Positions 53,645 to 64,000 of a stretch of 64,000 nucleotides of DNA are shown here, piece after piece (the stretch's first letter is position 1; every line of letters starts with the position of its first letter). The DNA is taken from contig NC_051072.1 in assembly GCF_004664715.2 (NCBI RefSeq), positions 496,001 to 560,000 on the forward strand, given 5' to 3'. Both the position numbers and the translations under genes were made by a program. The notes below the pieces were generated by a model that was given only the letters and a program-made list of their open reading frames with translations, was not told the DNA's origin and searched no databases. The stretch comes from Peromyscus leucopus (taxonomy: Eukaryota > Chordata > Mammalia > Rodentia > Cricetidae).

Positions 53645-55800
53645 GTGAGGTTGCAGGTCAGGGCTGGGGACCCGGTCATAGGGACTGTGCCCTGAGTTAT
53701 GGTTTCCTTAGGATGCCACATGAAGCTCGAGTCCGCCTCAGGCTTCTGGGACAGGAGAGCTGTCCTGATAGCGCGGAGTAGTTGATAGTGCAAAGTCCAG
53801 GATTGCAAACTAATGATGCTCAGCTGACTGCCTGCTCCTGAGGTGGAGCTGGGAGCTCAGTGAGCAGCTTTGGGGGGGAAGTATGCTTCTCTAGCTGAGC
53901 GGTTTTCACGTGGACGCTGTCAGATTTCTCAGAATCTGTAGAGCAAACGGGGTCTGGTCCTTCCTAAACTCTGCAGCCGGCTAATGTAACGGTCTTGAGG
54001 TCTTGATCGTGTTCATCCTATGTGTCAGTTAAAGAATTAAGAAAGGAAAAATCCAAGTCGAAAAAAGGTCACAGGTGGGAAATTCTGGAACACAGCTGAC
54101 AGATTTGCTAGAATCAGCTGCTATAGAAAAGCTTTGACTAGGGGTGAGAGAACACACATACAGCCCGTTCAGAGAGAGAGGCATCTTCTGCAAATAGATA
54201 GGGAACTGTAGAAAGTGAGGCCAAGCCTCACCTTGAGGACTGGGTTTTCTTAACCTTGGAAAGGTCTTCCCACTCTTCTGTAGGGTGGACCACAGTGGTT
54301 GTGTCAACATGTCTTGATCTGGCCTTGGGCTTGTTGATCTAGTCCATAAGCAGGGTGTCTAGGAACAGATGAAAAACTCACATGGCCTTGGGTTCCAGTG
54401 CCAGACTTTTGTGTCAGGTCAGCAGGGTGAGGAAGAACTCACAGACTGTGTGTATTCATGTGATTTAAAGTAAACAGACCTGTGATAGAAAAGAAACTTC
54501 AGTCTACTGTATTGCACATCCTTGTCATCTCTGCATTTGTGAGGGGGAGGCAGGACCCTCTGATCTTCCCATGCTTCACCAAAAATTCAAGGCCAGAGTC
54601 TGTGTCATAAAACATTTAGACATACTTCATGGTCATGAGAAATACTTTCTGATGGTTCATTTCCTGTTTCTTACAGTGAGTGCCATGACAAATCCATGCA
54701 ATCAGCACATTGCTGACTTAAAAACTGCTTGTGGTTAACTTCTGTTGACACATTCCACATGTAATTTAAACTTTTGTCACTGAGATATTTTTGTTTAAAA
54801 TATTAAATTTTAGTGATTACATACTTATTTGCATTTATTCCTTGAGGGCCTTGCTTAAATATTCCTTTTTGTAGTGATTGTTCATTCTTTTTGGTTATTA
54901 ATCTGTATTAGTTACTGTCGTGACCTGATGCTGATTTCTTCTGGTTTCACTGATTTCTTCCAGTTTGCTCCTTTCATATCTAATCTGAGACTCCATTATT
55001 TCTTCATTTCCATTCTGCAGTTCTTGACTGATGTGGCTGCTGTGGTTACATTCCTGGGTCTTTTTTTTTTTGCAGCTGCAGCTGGGATACCTTCCCCTGT
55101 CCTTACCAGAGGTTCCACTGTGTGCAGATGCTTCTTACAGTGAGCCAGAACAAAACCACTTCCTCCCTGTCCTTCACATGGACACTGCCATATCCAACCA
55201 GTAAAGCAAAGTGCTCATGTTGGTTCCTGCTCTTCACAGGTCCAGTCCAGGTCCCCTTGTTGAGCAGTCCTGTCTCTTTCCTCCCAGGCTTCTTTCATTG
55301 TATTCTAATGTCAGTGTGAGGGAAGGAGTTCCTTGTGTTTACAACTCATGCATGAACCTTGCTGTGTTATACATATCATAACTGGAAAACTCTGATGGGA
55401 AGATATGCTGGGTGAGGATGTTCAGTTCCTGTCCATCGATCTATATGAGTATATCTGAGGCCATGGGGAGACATTGCACAAGATTTGAACAGGGGTCAAA
55501 CATGCAAGGGATAAACTTGAGCAGCACAGATTTTCATTAATTACATTGTCATTTTCGATTATATTCGTGTGTTTCATAGTGTCCTCCATAGTCATTATGA
55601 AATGCAACAGCATATTTTGAATTGAATGGTGTGTATGGTCACATGGTCAGCATCATCTCTTTGACAATCTGCATTCCATTGTTGTATTTGCATTATCTAT
55701 AGAAAATTAAGTCACATCTATGAAGGTGCATGCCCCAAATCTTTTTTGCATACACTCGGCTTCCTGGTGCTTTAAGAAGACTCAGAAACCATATATGTAC

Positions 55801-55804
<4 letters not shown>
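53645..55804. other. Gene C intron 1, duplicated from unit B
   Basis: Collinear with 24768-27350, without the 26010-26485 LTR. No exon seen. Confidence 0.55.
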
Positions 55805-55834
<30 letters not shown>

Positions 55835-55980
55835 GTTTTTCAAGACAGGTTTTCTCTGTGTAGCTTTGTGCCTTTCCTGGAACTCACTTGGTAGCCCAGG
55901 CTGTCCTCGAACTCACAGAGATCCTCCTGCCTCTGCCTCCTGAGTGCTGGGATTAAAGGCGTGCACCACCACCGCCCGGC
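55805..55980 (-). mobile_element. B1 SINE, antisense, with 16-bp target duplication
   Basis: A T37-like run then a full B1 to caccaccgcccgg, flanked by ccatatatgtactatt (55789-55804 and 55981-55996). Absent from unit B. Confidence 0.95.
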
Positions 55981-58047
55981 CCATATATGTACTATTACAA
56001 TCCACAAATACATCTAGACATCTAATATAAAAGGCAAAACTTGTGATAGTATTTTCAAATTAAAGTTATAATATGTAATTCATGTTTCCAAAGCAGATAC
56101 TGCATTTAGCCTCCCATATTTTTTCATGGTTTATTCCATTTTCTGAGTCATATGTTGCAAGACATGGTGGATTAAATCATCAATTAATGACTCTTTCATG
56201 CCACATGTATGTAGTTTGTATTTTAAGCACTATGTCCAGTAATGAGTAGATAGTCTGCTTTGAATGAAGGGTCACTACTGTTAGGAACCTGATCAGGAAT
56301 CCAGTCCTCCCTTTGCATCTGGCTTGGACTTCCCACCAATCTTCAGTGTTGTCTGGTTCTCTGAAAAGGTATCTCTGAGGAATACTGACAGGAGATGCAG
56401 CAGTTCTTAATGTATCTACTTTGTCGATTCTGTTGTTCTAGGCTTGTCTCTAGGGCCAGTCTCTATTCAAGTGGACTTACAGATTTTTGCCTCAAAATAA
56501 TAGTGTGAATGTTAGCAATTTCTAATGAATGATATTATTTGCATTTCTTCTGCATAGAAAGTGAATTTTGCCAGGCTCACATTCCCTTCAAATGGTTGCC
56601 ATTAGTTGTACTGGATAAAATTCCTACTAAATGCTCTCCTGTTTACAGGTGCACTGCCCTCCACCCACAGCATCTCATAGGAGATTGACCTCAAGACAGC
56701 AGATGCTTCCTCATGGAATGGTGGTAGACAGTGCTGGGCAGCACAGGGAGTGATCCTGGCAGTTAGTTCTCCATTGGGGACCTACACTATTTCTCTCACA
56801 GAAGTGTGTTTCCATCTGCACTGTGTTCTGGGCTCTTTCCATTCTCCACAGTGACTATTTTCCCCTGCTCTTGGTGATCATATCATTAAAAAGAGTCTCA
56901 TCTGTGATTTTTTCCCCCTTCCTTGTAAAGGTAGAAACGTACTCCACTAGCTACAAAGTTTTCAACACAGTTCAATTGCTTCTCTCTTGAGAAATTACTG
57001 GGTGTTCTAGTCACCAGTTTTCTTCAGTTAGCTGGTGACCCGGAGATGTGTTGTCCTAGTTGCTACTTAACTCTGCCCTTTATTTCAGGACAGGATTCCA
57101 TGTAGTCACTCTTTACAGAGTATATATTTCTGCCCTACCAAAGGTCTTGTGACAATAGCTACTCCCTCCTCCCAATGCTGACACAAGACTCAGGGGATTT
57201 AAGATGGATGTGATATGAAGGTCTCCTGCCTAAGGGTGAGTTTGCTCAGTGCTGGAAGGTGCTTTCCAAGCTCCAAGGGAGAGAAGCAACAAATAGTCCT
57301 GCTTAGCTGTTATGACCGTGAACCACAACGATGACCAGTGTGGCATGATATCTCTAAAGGTGCCACAGTGCCTGTCACACCTTTGCATAGCAGCAGCTGT
57401 CAAAGGGACTTAGAGGGGACAGGAGACCTACGTAATGCTTGGAGCTGCCTCTTAGGTCTTAAATCATAGAGGAGAACATATTAATGCCACTAAACCATCA
57501 TCATCCATAACTGCACTCCAAATACTTCTCCTTAGACCTAACTGAGTGTAGCTGTTACTACTCATCAAAGGCGCTTCTTTCTGCAGCACAAAGAGCAATA
57601 CAGAAGACTAAAACTTACCAAGTGCAGAGAACTATTGTCTTGTGGTGCCCTGACCCAAAAGATTCACTATAGCACAATTCTTGCACACAAGGCTCTGGGA
57701 ATATCTCTGCAATATATTGATTATGAGAGCCAGAGGTCCAGGAAGTCTGCTGTGAGGTTGTGCATTCTAGAATATGAAGGGAAGCTGCGCCCATGATACC
57801 CCAACAATATGACTGCCTAAACAAGCCCTGAACAATGCCAGTTTCACTGCAGGGAGCAGTCTGCTGGGTAAACAAAGAAGTATAGCACCTAAGAACTGCT
57901 AAGAGAGAGCTTCCCTAAGGATGAGCCCACTCACTATTCATCCAGGAACGAGTGATCAGTCCTCAAAACATACAGACAGGCCATACTGAACAGAATCGAC
58001 CATTCAGATTGATATAGGTATGTGTAGATGTATTTATATATTTATGT

Positions 58048-58048
<1 letters not shown>
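55981..58048. other. Gene C intron, non-coding
   Basis: Bases 55997-57180 match 27360-28690 of unit B. Bases 57500-57660 match 3875-4045 upstream of gene A. No exon seen. Confidence 0.5.

Positions 58049-58134
<86 letters not shown>
58049..58134. repeat. (CT)n(GT)n microsatellite
   Basis: CT run to 58096, then GT run. Confidence 0.95.
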
Positions 58135-58138
<4 letters not shown>

Positions 58139-58973
58139 CAATAATAATTAGAGAAGAATACATCATATATTTAAGATTGACTGTTGGGGGACATGAGAGA
58201 AGTTGTAATGAGGAGATAGAGGGGAAATGATGTACTTACAGTTTAATTCAATATTTTTTAAAGAAAATGAAGTCTTGTCCATTGGTGCAATATTGATGAT
58301 TTTCAGGCAGATAAAACTAAATAACACATGATCTCATTAACATGTTAAATGTAAAAAAAATTGTAACTCACAGAAGTTCGAGATGTAATGGTTTTTTCCA
58401 TTGACCAGTGACATCAGTAAACTAAGGCTTGGGGACTTCTTGAAAAAAATGGATGCTCTGGAGCAGTGTGATAGGAGGAGAAGCCCCCAGTACTGTTGCC
58501 CCCGGATACTGGATGTGTGTAAACATTATGTAGTGTACTTTTCAGAAGCCTGGAAGATAGTGTTTAAGGAGCTGACCATACCATAACTGAGAAAGGCAAA
58601 CCAAACCTTACCTGTGAAATTATTACAAAATAAGACATTCATACACATATTGCTAATAATCTTAATGCAGTAATTAAAAAGGTAAAATAATGTATGTCTA
58701 TTCTCATAGGGCATTCTGTGACTCTACTCAATAAGATATGAAAAATAATTATTAATTTTGAAAATTTGAAATAAGGAAATAGCATCAGCTACAGCACACT
58801 GATACACAGGTATATATGTGCAAAACATGCTTTAGGAATATCATTAGCGTGTCAGTTAATGCCTGTCAGAGAAAAGGTAGAAAAGGAAAGTGACTAAAAG
58901 ATGGAGTGATGTCTACTCTTTTAAATTCTCACTTGTTACTCCTTTTCTTGCAGTTTTTAAAAAATATGTTCAA

Positions 58974-59143
58974 AGCTGGGTGGTGGTGGCACACACCTTT
59001 AATCCCAGCACTCGGGAGGCAGAGCCAGGTGGATCTCTGTAAGTTCAAGGGCAGCCTGGTCTACAAAGTGAAATCCAAGACAGGCACCAAAACTATGCAG
59101 AGAAACCCTGTCTCAAAAAACCAAAAAAAAAAAAAAAAAAAAG
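58974..59143 (+). mobile_element. B1 SINE
   Basis: agctgggtggtggtggcaca to an A18 tail. Confidence 0.9.
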
Positions 59144-59667
59144 AAGAAGGAAAAGAAAAAGTTCAAATACTTAAATGACATTTAGCCTGTGGTTCTTCCT
59201 TTATTAGTTTACCTTTTGCTTGCTCAATCTCATGTCTCTTTGCTTCATTACTAAACTCTGTAGACGTCCAGAAACCAGGACAACAGCCAGAGCCACTGCA
59301 TCAAAATTTGTATTTTCATTGCTTTTCACACTCATGATTTCACTTATTAAGTGTTGAAAAGTATATTCTTCCTCACTATGACTTTCTTCTGTGAGAAATG
59401 TGCATATGTGTGGTGTATAGTAGCATATGGCACTAAATGAATGTTCTTTTTTGGATGCATTCATTTTACATTTTATCTGTCTTAATTGGATCGTGTCCAA
59501 CTGGCTTTATAGGATCTTTTAACTTGTGTTTCTTTGAAGACAGGTACAGTGTGAGATCATGTGACCACTTCAGACTTGTCTGGGGAATAGTACTCACCTA
59601 TGTAAGAAACATTTTCAGCTCTTTCACCCTGTGAAAAACCTAGATTTGTGTCCACAGGCACACGATG

Positions 59668-60035
59668 CCTGTGTTAGGGTTTCTAGTGCTGTGATCAAGA
59701 CCATGATGAAAGACCACTTGGAGAAGAAAGGATTTATTTTAGACTACAAATTCAGGTCACAGTTCAAGGCAGGAACCTAAGGCAAGAAATGGAGCAGCGG
59801 ATACAGAAGAACACTGAATACTGACTTCCCCAGAATGCTTTCCTATACCATATACAACTGCTTGCCTAGGGTGGGCACCACCTATAATGGGCTGTGCTCT
59901 GTCATATCAATCACTAATTAAGAAAATGCCACCTAGGCTTGGCTACAGGACAGTCTTAAAGAGGCATTTTCTCTACTATGTTTCTCTCTTCTCAAATGAT
60001 GCTAGCTAGTGTCAAGTTGACAGGAAAACTATCTA
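59668..60035 (-). mobile_element. ERVL/MaLR-like LTR upstream of gene C KRAB-A
   Basis: Same family and position as 5829-6250. Opens gtgttagggtttctagtgct. Confidence 0.6.
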
Positions 60036-60065
60036 TCCCCATGAATCTTGGTATTTATATTATAA

Positions 60066-60290
<225 letters not shown>

Positions 60291-60736
60291 TAGCTTCCAC
60301 ACTTGGTATGGTATCTCATAGGAGCATTTCATCAGCCATTTTCATATCCTTCATTTACCGAAAAATTAGAGAGGTTGCTCCATAGCTAAGAAACATTCCA
60401 CTGTTTAAACTCTTAGTGTCGTGTATATATATTTCATTCAGTAGTCACTCCAGTGGGACTGTTAGCAATTCCAAGGCATGAGGCTGGAGCATACTTGTTA
60501 ATTGAAGTGTTTCCCAATTCAGTTTTAATGTTTTTTTTCTCTAAATGAGACTCAGTATCTGGACATTGTACATTGCTTCATGTGCAGTAGTGGTACTGTG
60601 AGAAAACATTTAAGGAACTGATTGTCTGCAGTCAATTTTTCCACCGTCTTACCTTATAAACAGTGTACTGGGAGGGACATGTCAATTCCCAGCAGAAGAA
60701 CACTTCCACCATCTTGTTCTCTCTCCCTACAAACAG

Positions 60737-60832
60737 GTCTTGCTGTCTCTAAGCCATGCCTGGTGACATTTCTGGAGCAAAGGCAAGGGCCTTGGGATGT
60801 GAAGATACAGGCCTCTGGCACCATGCACCCAG
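60737..60832 (+). CDS. Gene C exon: KRAB-B box
   Basis: 96-bp exon, acceptor ctacaaacag, donor gtgtgtag. It reads LAVSKPCLVTFLEQRQ then GPWDVKIQASGTMHPG. The phase joins to 62884 and the frame is open throughout. Confidence 0.9.
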
Positions 60833-60936
60833 GTGTGTAGGGAGAGGGGTTTATGCAGAATTGAGGTCTAAATCTCCAACAGAAAGGCAGGCTTTCACAT
60901 GTGCATTGAAAACTGTTGATGTGGAGATAATTCTTT

Positions 60937-61109
60937 TTTTTTTTTTTTTTTTTTTTTTTTGGTTTTTGGAGACAGGGTTTCTCTGTGCAGCTTTGCGCAT
61001 TTTTCCTGGAACTCACTTGGTAGCCCAGGCTGGCCTCGAACTCACAGAGATCTGCCTGCCTCTGCCTCCCGAGTGCTGGGATTAAAGGCGTGCGCCACCA
61101 CCGCCCAGC
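60937..61109 (-). mobile_element. B1 SINE, antisense, with 16-bp target duplication
   Basis: Flanked by gtggagataattcttt at 60921-60936 and 61110-61125. Specific to gene C, about 100 bases after the KRAB-B exon. Confidence 0.95.
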
Positions 61110-61682
61110 GTGGAGATAATTCTTTAGGTGAGCTGTGCATTTCCAAGGTTTTTCCTTTTTGTTGAGTCTACATTGTAATGTAAGAAATGCATGAAAGTCG
61201 GTACACTTTTCTACAAGCCTCTTCTTTACCCTCAGGGTGAAGCCATTGGAATACAGTAAGTTCACACATAAGTTTCTTTTGTATCACTTACACTCATGTT
61301 AATGAATGTCAGCCCATCAGAGTTCTTTGTGAATGATGAAAATTTTCTAAGTTTTTTTCCTATTACATCCTCCAAAATAAGGATTTAAAATGTATGCCCT
61401 TTGTGGATATATTTCCAAAGATCAAAACTGTCTGCAACTAGGAGTCTGTGTTTAATAGCTCATCAATAAGCTTTCAGAATTTTGTGGGTTGGAGGAGTTT
61501 TTTTACCTTGTAATTTCATATGGTGTATTGTTACTTAGATGTCTGCATTGCCTATAATCATTTGTTTTATGTACCCTATGTATTTGGTGGGTGGATAAAA
61601 CACATCAAGACAGTGTAAGATAAAAATATCTAATAGCTCTGGTTTTGTGAATTTTCCTTTCACAGGGAAACATGAGTCTCCC

Positions 61683-61756
61683 TTTCTTTTTTTGGGTTTT
61701 TTGTTGTTTTTTTTTGGTTTTTGGTCTTTTTGGTTTTTTTTGTTTTTTATTTGTTT

Positions 61757-61812
<56 letters not shown>
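61683..61812. repeat. T-rich and (GT)n low-complexity tract
   Basis: T/G-rich run ending in about 20 GT units from 61770. Confidence 0.9.
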
Positions 61813-61814
61813 GT

Positions 61815-61965
61815 TTTGTTTTTGTTTTGTTTTTCAAGACAGGGTTTCTCTGTGTAGCTTTGGAGCCTATCCTGGAACTCTGTGTGTAGTCCAGGCTGGC
61901 CTTGAACTCGCAGAGATCTACCTGCTTCTGCCTCCATGTGCCACCACTGCCCGGCTGAGTCTCCC
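61815..61965 (-). mobile_element. B1 SINE, antisense
   Basis: caagacagggtttctctgtg to tgccaccactgcccggc, with a short internal loss. Confidence 0.85.
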
Positions 61966-62049
61966 ATTTTTATGCCGTGTTCATTGTCTCTCTCCATTCA
62001 GTGGTTATTTAATCTTGTAAATGAATAAATCTCAGAAACGGGTAAATTA

Positions 62050-62182
62050 TCACCAGGCCTGCTACCCCATTACATAGTCTCAGCACTTGGAGGCAGAGGT
62101 AGGTGCATCTCTGAGCTGGAGGCTAGCCTCATCCACATAGAAATTCCCAGGATAGCCAGGGCTACAGAGAGAAACCCTGTCT

Positions 62183-62213
<31 letters not shown>
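62050..62213 (+). mobile_element. Diverged B1 SINE
   Basis: agtctcagcacttggaggca to a long A tail. It sits where genes A and B carry their shared B1 (11706, 46733). Confidence 0.7.
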
Positions 62214-62216
<3 letters not shown>

Positions 62217-62484
62217 AACAAAGAAATTTTTTACCTGTTCATTGACAAAATCATCAGCAAAATTTCTATTATTCACCAGTGAACCTTAATGTTTTGTTAT
62301 GACTTGATATGTTTCAGGTATTCATTTTCTAGTTAGCAATAATAAAACATAAAGTACTGTCCTGAATCCTTAGGCTATATTATTTAATATTGCTCTGGAC
62401 AGTCTCCTTGTTATGCAATATATCTTTTGTGTCTTCTAAAACAAAACTCTATACTTAAAATAATAATTTTATATATATATATAT

Positions 62485-62657
62485 ATATATAAAGGTTTAT
62501 TTATTATGTATGCAGTGTTCTGTCTGCAGGCCTGAAGGGGGCACCAGATCTCATTACAGATGGTTGTGAGCCACCATGTGGTTGCTGGGAATTGAACTCA
62601 GGACCTCTGGGAGAGCAGCCAGTGCCCTTAAACACTGAGCCATTTCTCCAGTCCCAT
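62485..62657 (-). mobile_element. B2 SINE, antisense
   Basis: ccaccatgtggttgctggga body, ending ccatttctccagtccc. It is preceded by an (AT)n run (62470-62490). Confidence 0.9.
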
Positions 62658-62883
62658 AATTGTATATTTTGATGTTGGTCTAATCTCACATAATCACGAT
62701 TAACTTTATCTTTTAGGCTTGACTACTTTATAATTTCATTGATTTTTTTTTTTAGCCATTTTTCATCTATATTGTTCAATGGGCTTATTTCTGTTAGTAA
62801 AATGTTTCTAATTTAAAGATAAGCCTTATTAGTATAAACAATATTTCCTAGTTTTTGTTCATATCTCAACTTTTGCTCAACAG

Positions 62884-64000
62884 GAAGAACACCCAGTGAT
62901 TGTAACAATTACATCAAGGTCATTGATTGTAAATCACTTCTTATTCAACGCCAGAAAATTCATACAGAGGAGAAACCTTACAAGTGTGAGGAATGTGGTA
63001 AGGCCCTTAGTTCTCACAAAACACTTTCTATACACCAGAGACTTCATACTGGAGACAAACCCTACACGTGTAAAGAATGTCATAAGACCTTTAATACTCG
63101 TGCATCACTTTTTATACACCAGAAAAATCATACTGATGAGAAAACCAACAAGTGTGAAGAATGTGGCAAATCATTTCATTATTTTTCAATGCTGAAGCAA
63201 CATCAAAGAATTCATTCTGGAGAGAAACCCTACAAGTGTGAAGAATGTGGAAAGGCACTTAGTTCTCAAAAAACCCTATCTATACACCAGAGACTTCATA
63301 CTGGAAACAAACCCTATATGTGTTCAGAATGTCATAAGACCTTTAATACTCGCTCATCACTTTTTATACACCAGAAAAATCATACTGATGAAAAACCCTA
63401 CAAGTGTGAAGAATGTGGCAAATCCTTTTGCTATCCTTCATTCCTTAAGCAACATCAAAGAATTCATTGTGGAGAAAATCCCTACAAGTATGAAAAATGT
63501 AATGCACACCTTCAGGAATATCAAACAATTCACACTGGAGAGAAACCATATAAGTGTGAAGAATGTCACAAAGCCTTTCGTTATCACTCAGCTCTTAGGA
63601 TACACAAGACAGTTCATAGTGGAGAGAAACCCTACAAGTGTGAAGAATGTGGCAAATGTTTTTCCTCATCTTCATGCCTTAGACGACATCAAACAATTCA
63701 CTCTGAAGACAATCCCTACAAGTGTGAAGTGTGTGGCAGACGTTTTTGCTCATCTTCATCCCTTAGAAGACATCAAACATTCCATTCTGAAGACAATCCC
63801 TATAAGTGTGTAGAATGTGGCAAAAGGTTTTCCTGTTCTGCAAGCCTTCAGGAACATCAAACAGTTCACACTGGAGAGAAACCACACAAGTGTGAAGAAT
63901 GTCACAAAGCCTTTCGTTATCACTCAGCTCTTAGGAGACACAAGAGAGTTCACACTAGAGAGAAATCCTACCAGTGTGCAGAGTGTGGCAAATGTTTTTC
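62884..64000 (+). CDS. Gene C exon: C2H2 zinc-finger array, cut by window edge
   Basis: The exon follows cttttgctcaacag. In the phase set by the KRAB-B exon the frame has no stop to base 64000, giving at least 445 residues from 60123. Fingers 1-6 span residues 106-273; fingers 4-6 repeat fingers 1-3 (63231-63482 versus 62979-63230, 252 bp apart). Finger 7 (63483-63548) is shortened to 22 residues and lacks its first Cys (YKYEKC), so it should not fold. Fingers 8-12 are regular, several with SEDNP linkers, and finger 13 begins at residue 436. Other open frames over this exon are shadows. The likely role is a nuclear DNA-binding repressor through KRAB-TRIM28; the target is unknown. Confidence 0.93.

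Noticed and set aside
53245..53781. 178-codon + strand frame over the gene C promoter
   Set aside because: The corresponding frame in unit B is broken. GC-rich promoter sequence tends to be open by chance.
60654..61265. 203-codon minus-strand frame near gene C KRAB-B
   Set aside because: It runs through a B1 element and the antisense of the KRAB-B exon. Not a gene.
61535..61997. Lys/Gln- and Thr/His-rich minus-strand proteins
   Set aside because: Translations of the T-rich and (GT)n tract and a B1 element, not genes.

Overview
The window is mammalian nuclear DNA from a rodent. It is dense in B1 and B2 SINEs, and it carries many copies of LTRs of the mys-like kind (tRNA-Lys type primer-binding site, 6-bp target duplications). 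That repeat content points to a cricetid (deer mouse, vole or hamster group); the exact species is an inference I cannot settle. There are no bacterial features. All real coding sequence is on the + strand.

The functional content is one cluster of three paralogous KRAB C2H2 zinc-finger genes, here called A, B and C. Each has a 127-bp KRAB-A exon, a 96-bp KRAB-B exon and one large finger exon, with identical splice phases, so each spliced frame can be followed exactly. Gene A (6620-13976) encodes 451 aa with 12 fingers. Gene B (KRAB-A at 31606, fingers 48074-49521) encodes 555 aa with 16 fingers, cut short by a 2-base loss and followed by about ten decayed fingers. Gene C (KRAB-A at 60120, fingers from 62884) is open to the right edge, with 12 complete or near-complete fingers and part of a thirteenth. 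Genes B and C each have a GC-rich promoter/first-exon block about 7 kb upstream (near 24.5 and 53.4 kb). Gene A's promoter would lie left of the window.

Layout. 1-3870: a complete young mys-like element nested head-on in an older antisense relative. 3871-14000: gene A. 14000-22450: decayed fingers, an old L1 piece, ERV relics, a U2 snRNA fragment and other non-coding sequence. 22450-50300: duplication unit B, with a 15.5-kb intron swollen by an antisense ERV, a recombined mys-like element, an ADSS2 retropseudogene and another antisense mys-like copy. 50350-50735: an LTR at the unit junction. 50806-64000: duplication unit C.

The genes probably act as DNA-binding repressors through KRAB-TRIM28, as is known for the family. 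However, A and B carry Arg in place of the conserved Trp of the KRAB EEW motif while C keeps Trp, so C is the most conventional repressor of the three. A solo LTR shared at the same site by A and B but absent from C indicates that A and B split after their lineage separated from C. I found no system outside known families. The most noteworthy points are the KRAB core substitution, the finger-array births and deaths, and a composite retro-insertion 21 bases upstream of gene A's KRAB splice acceptor.
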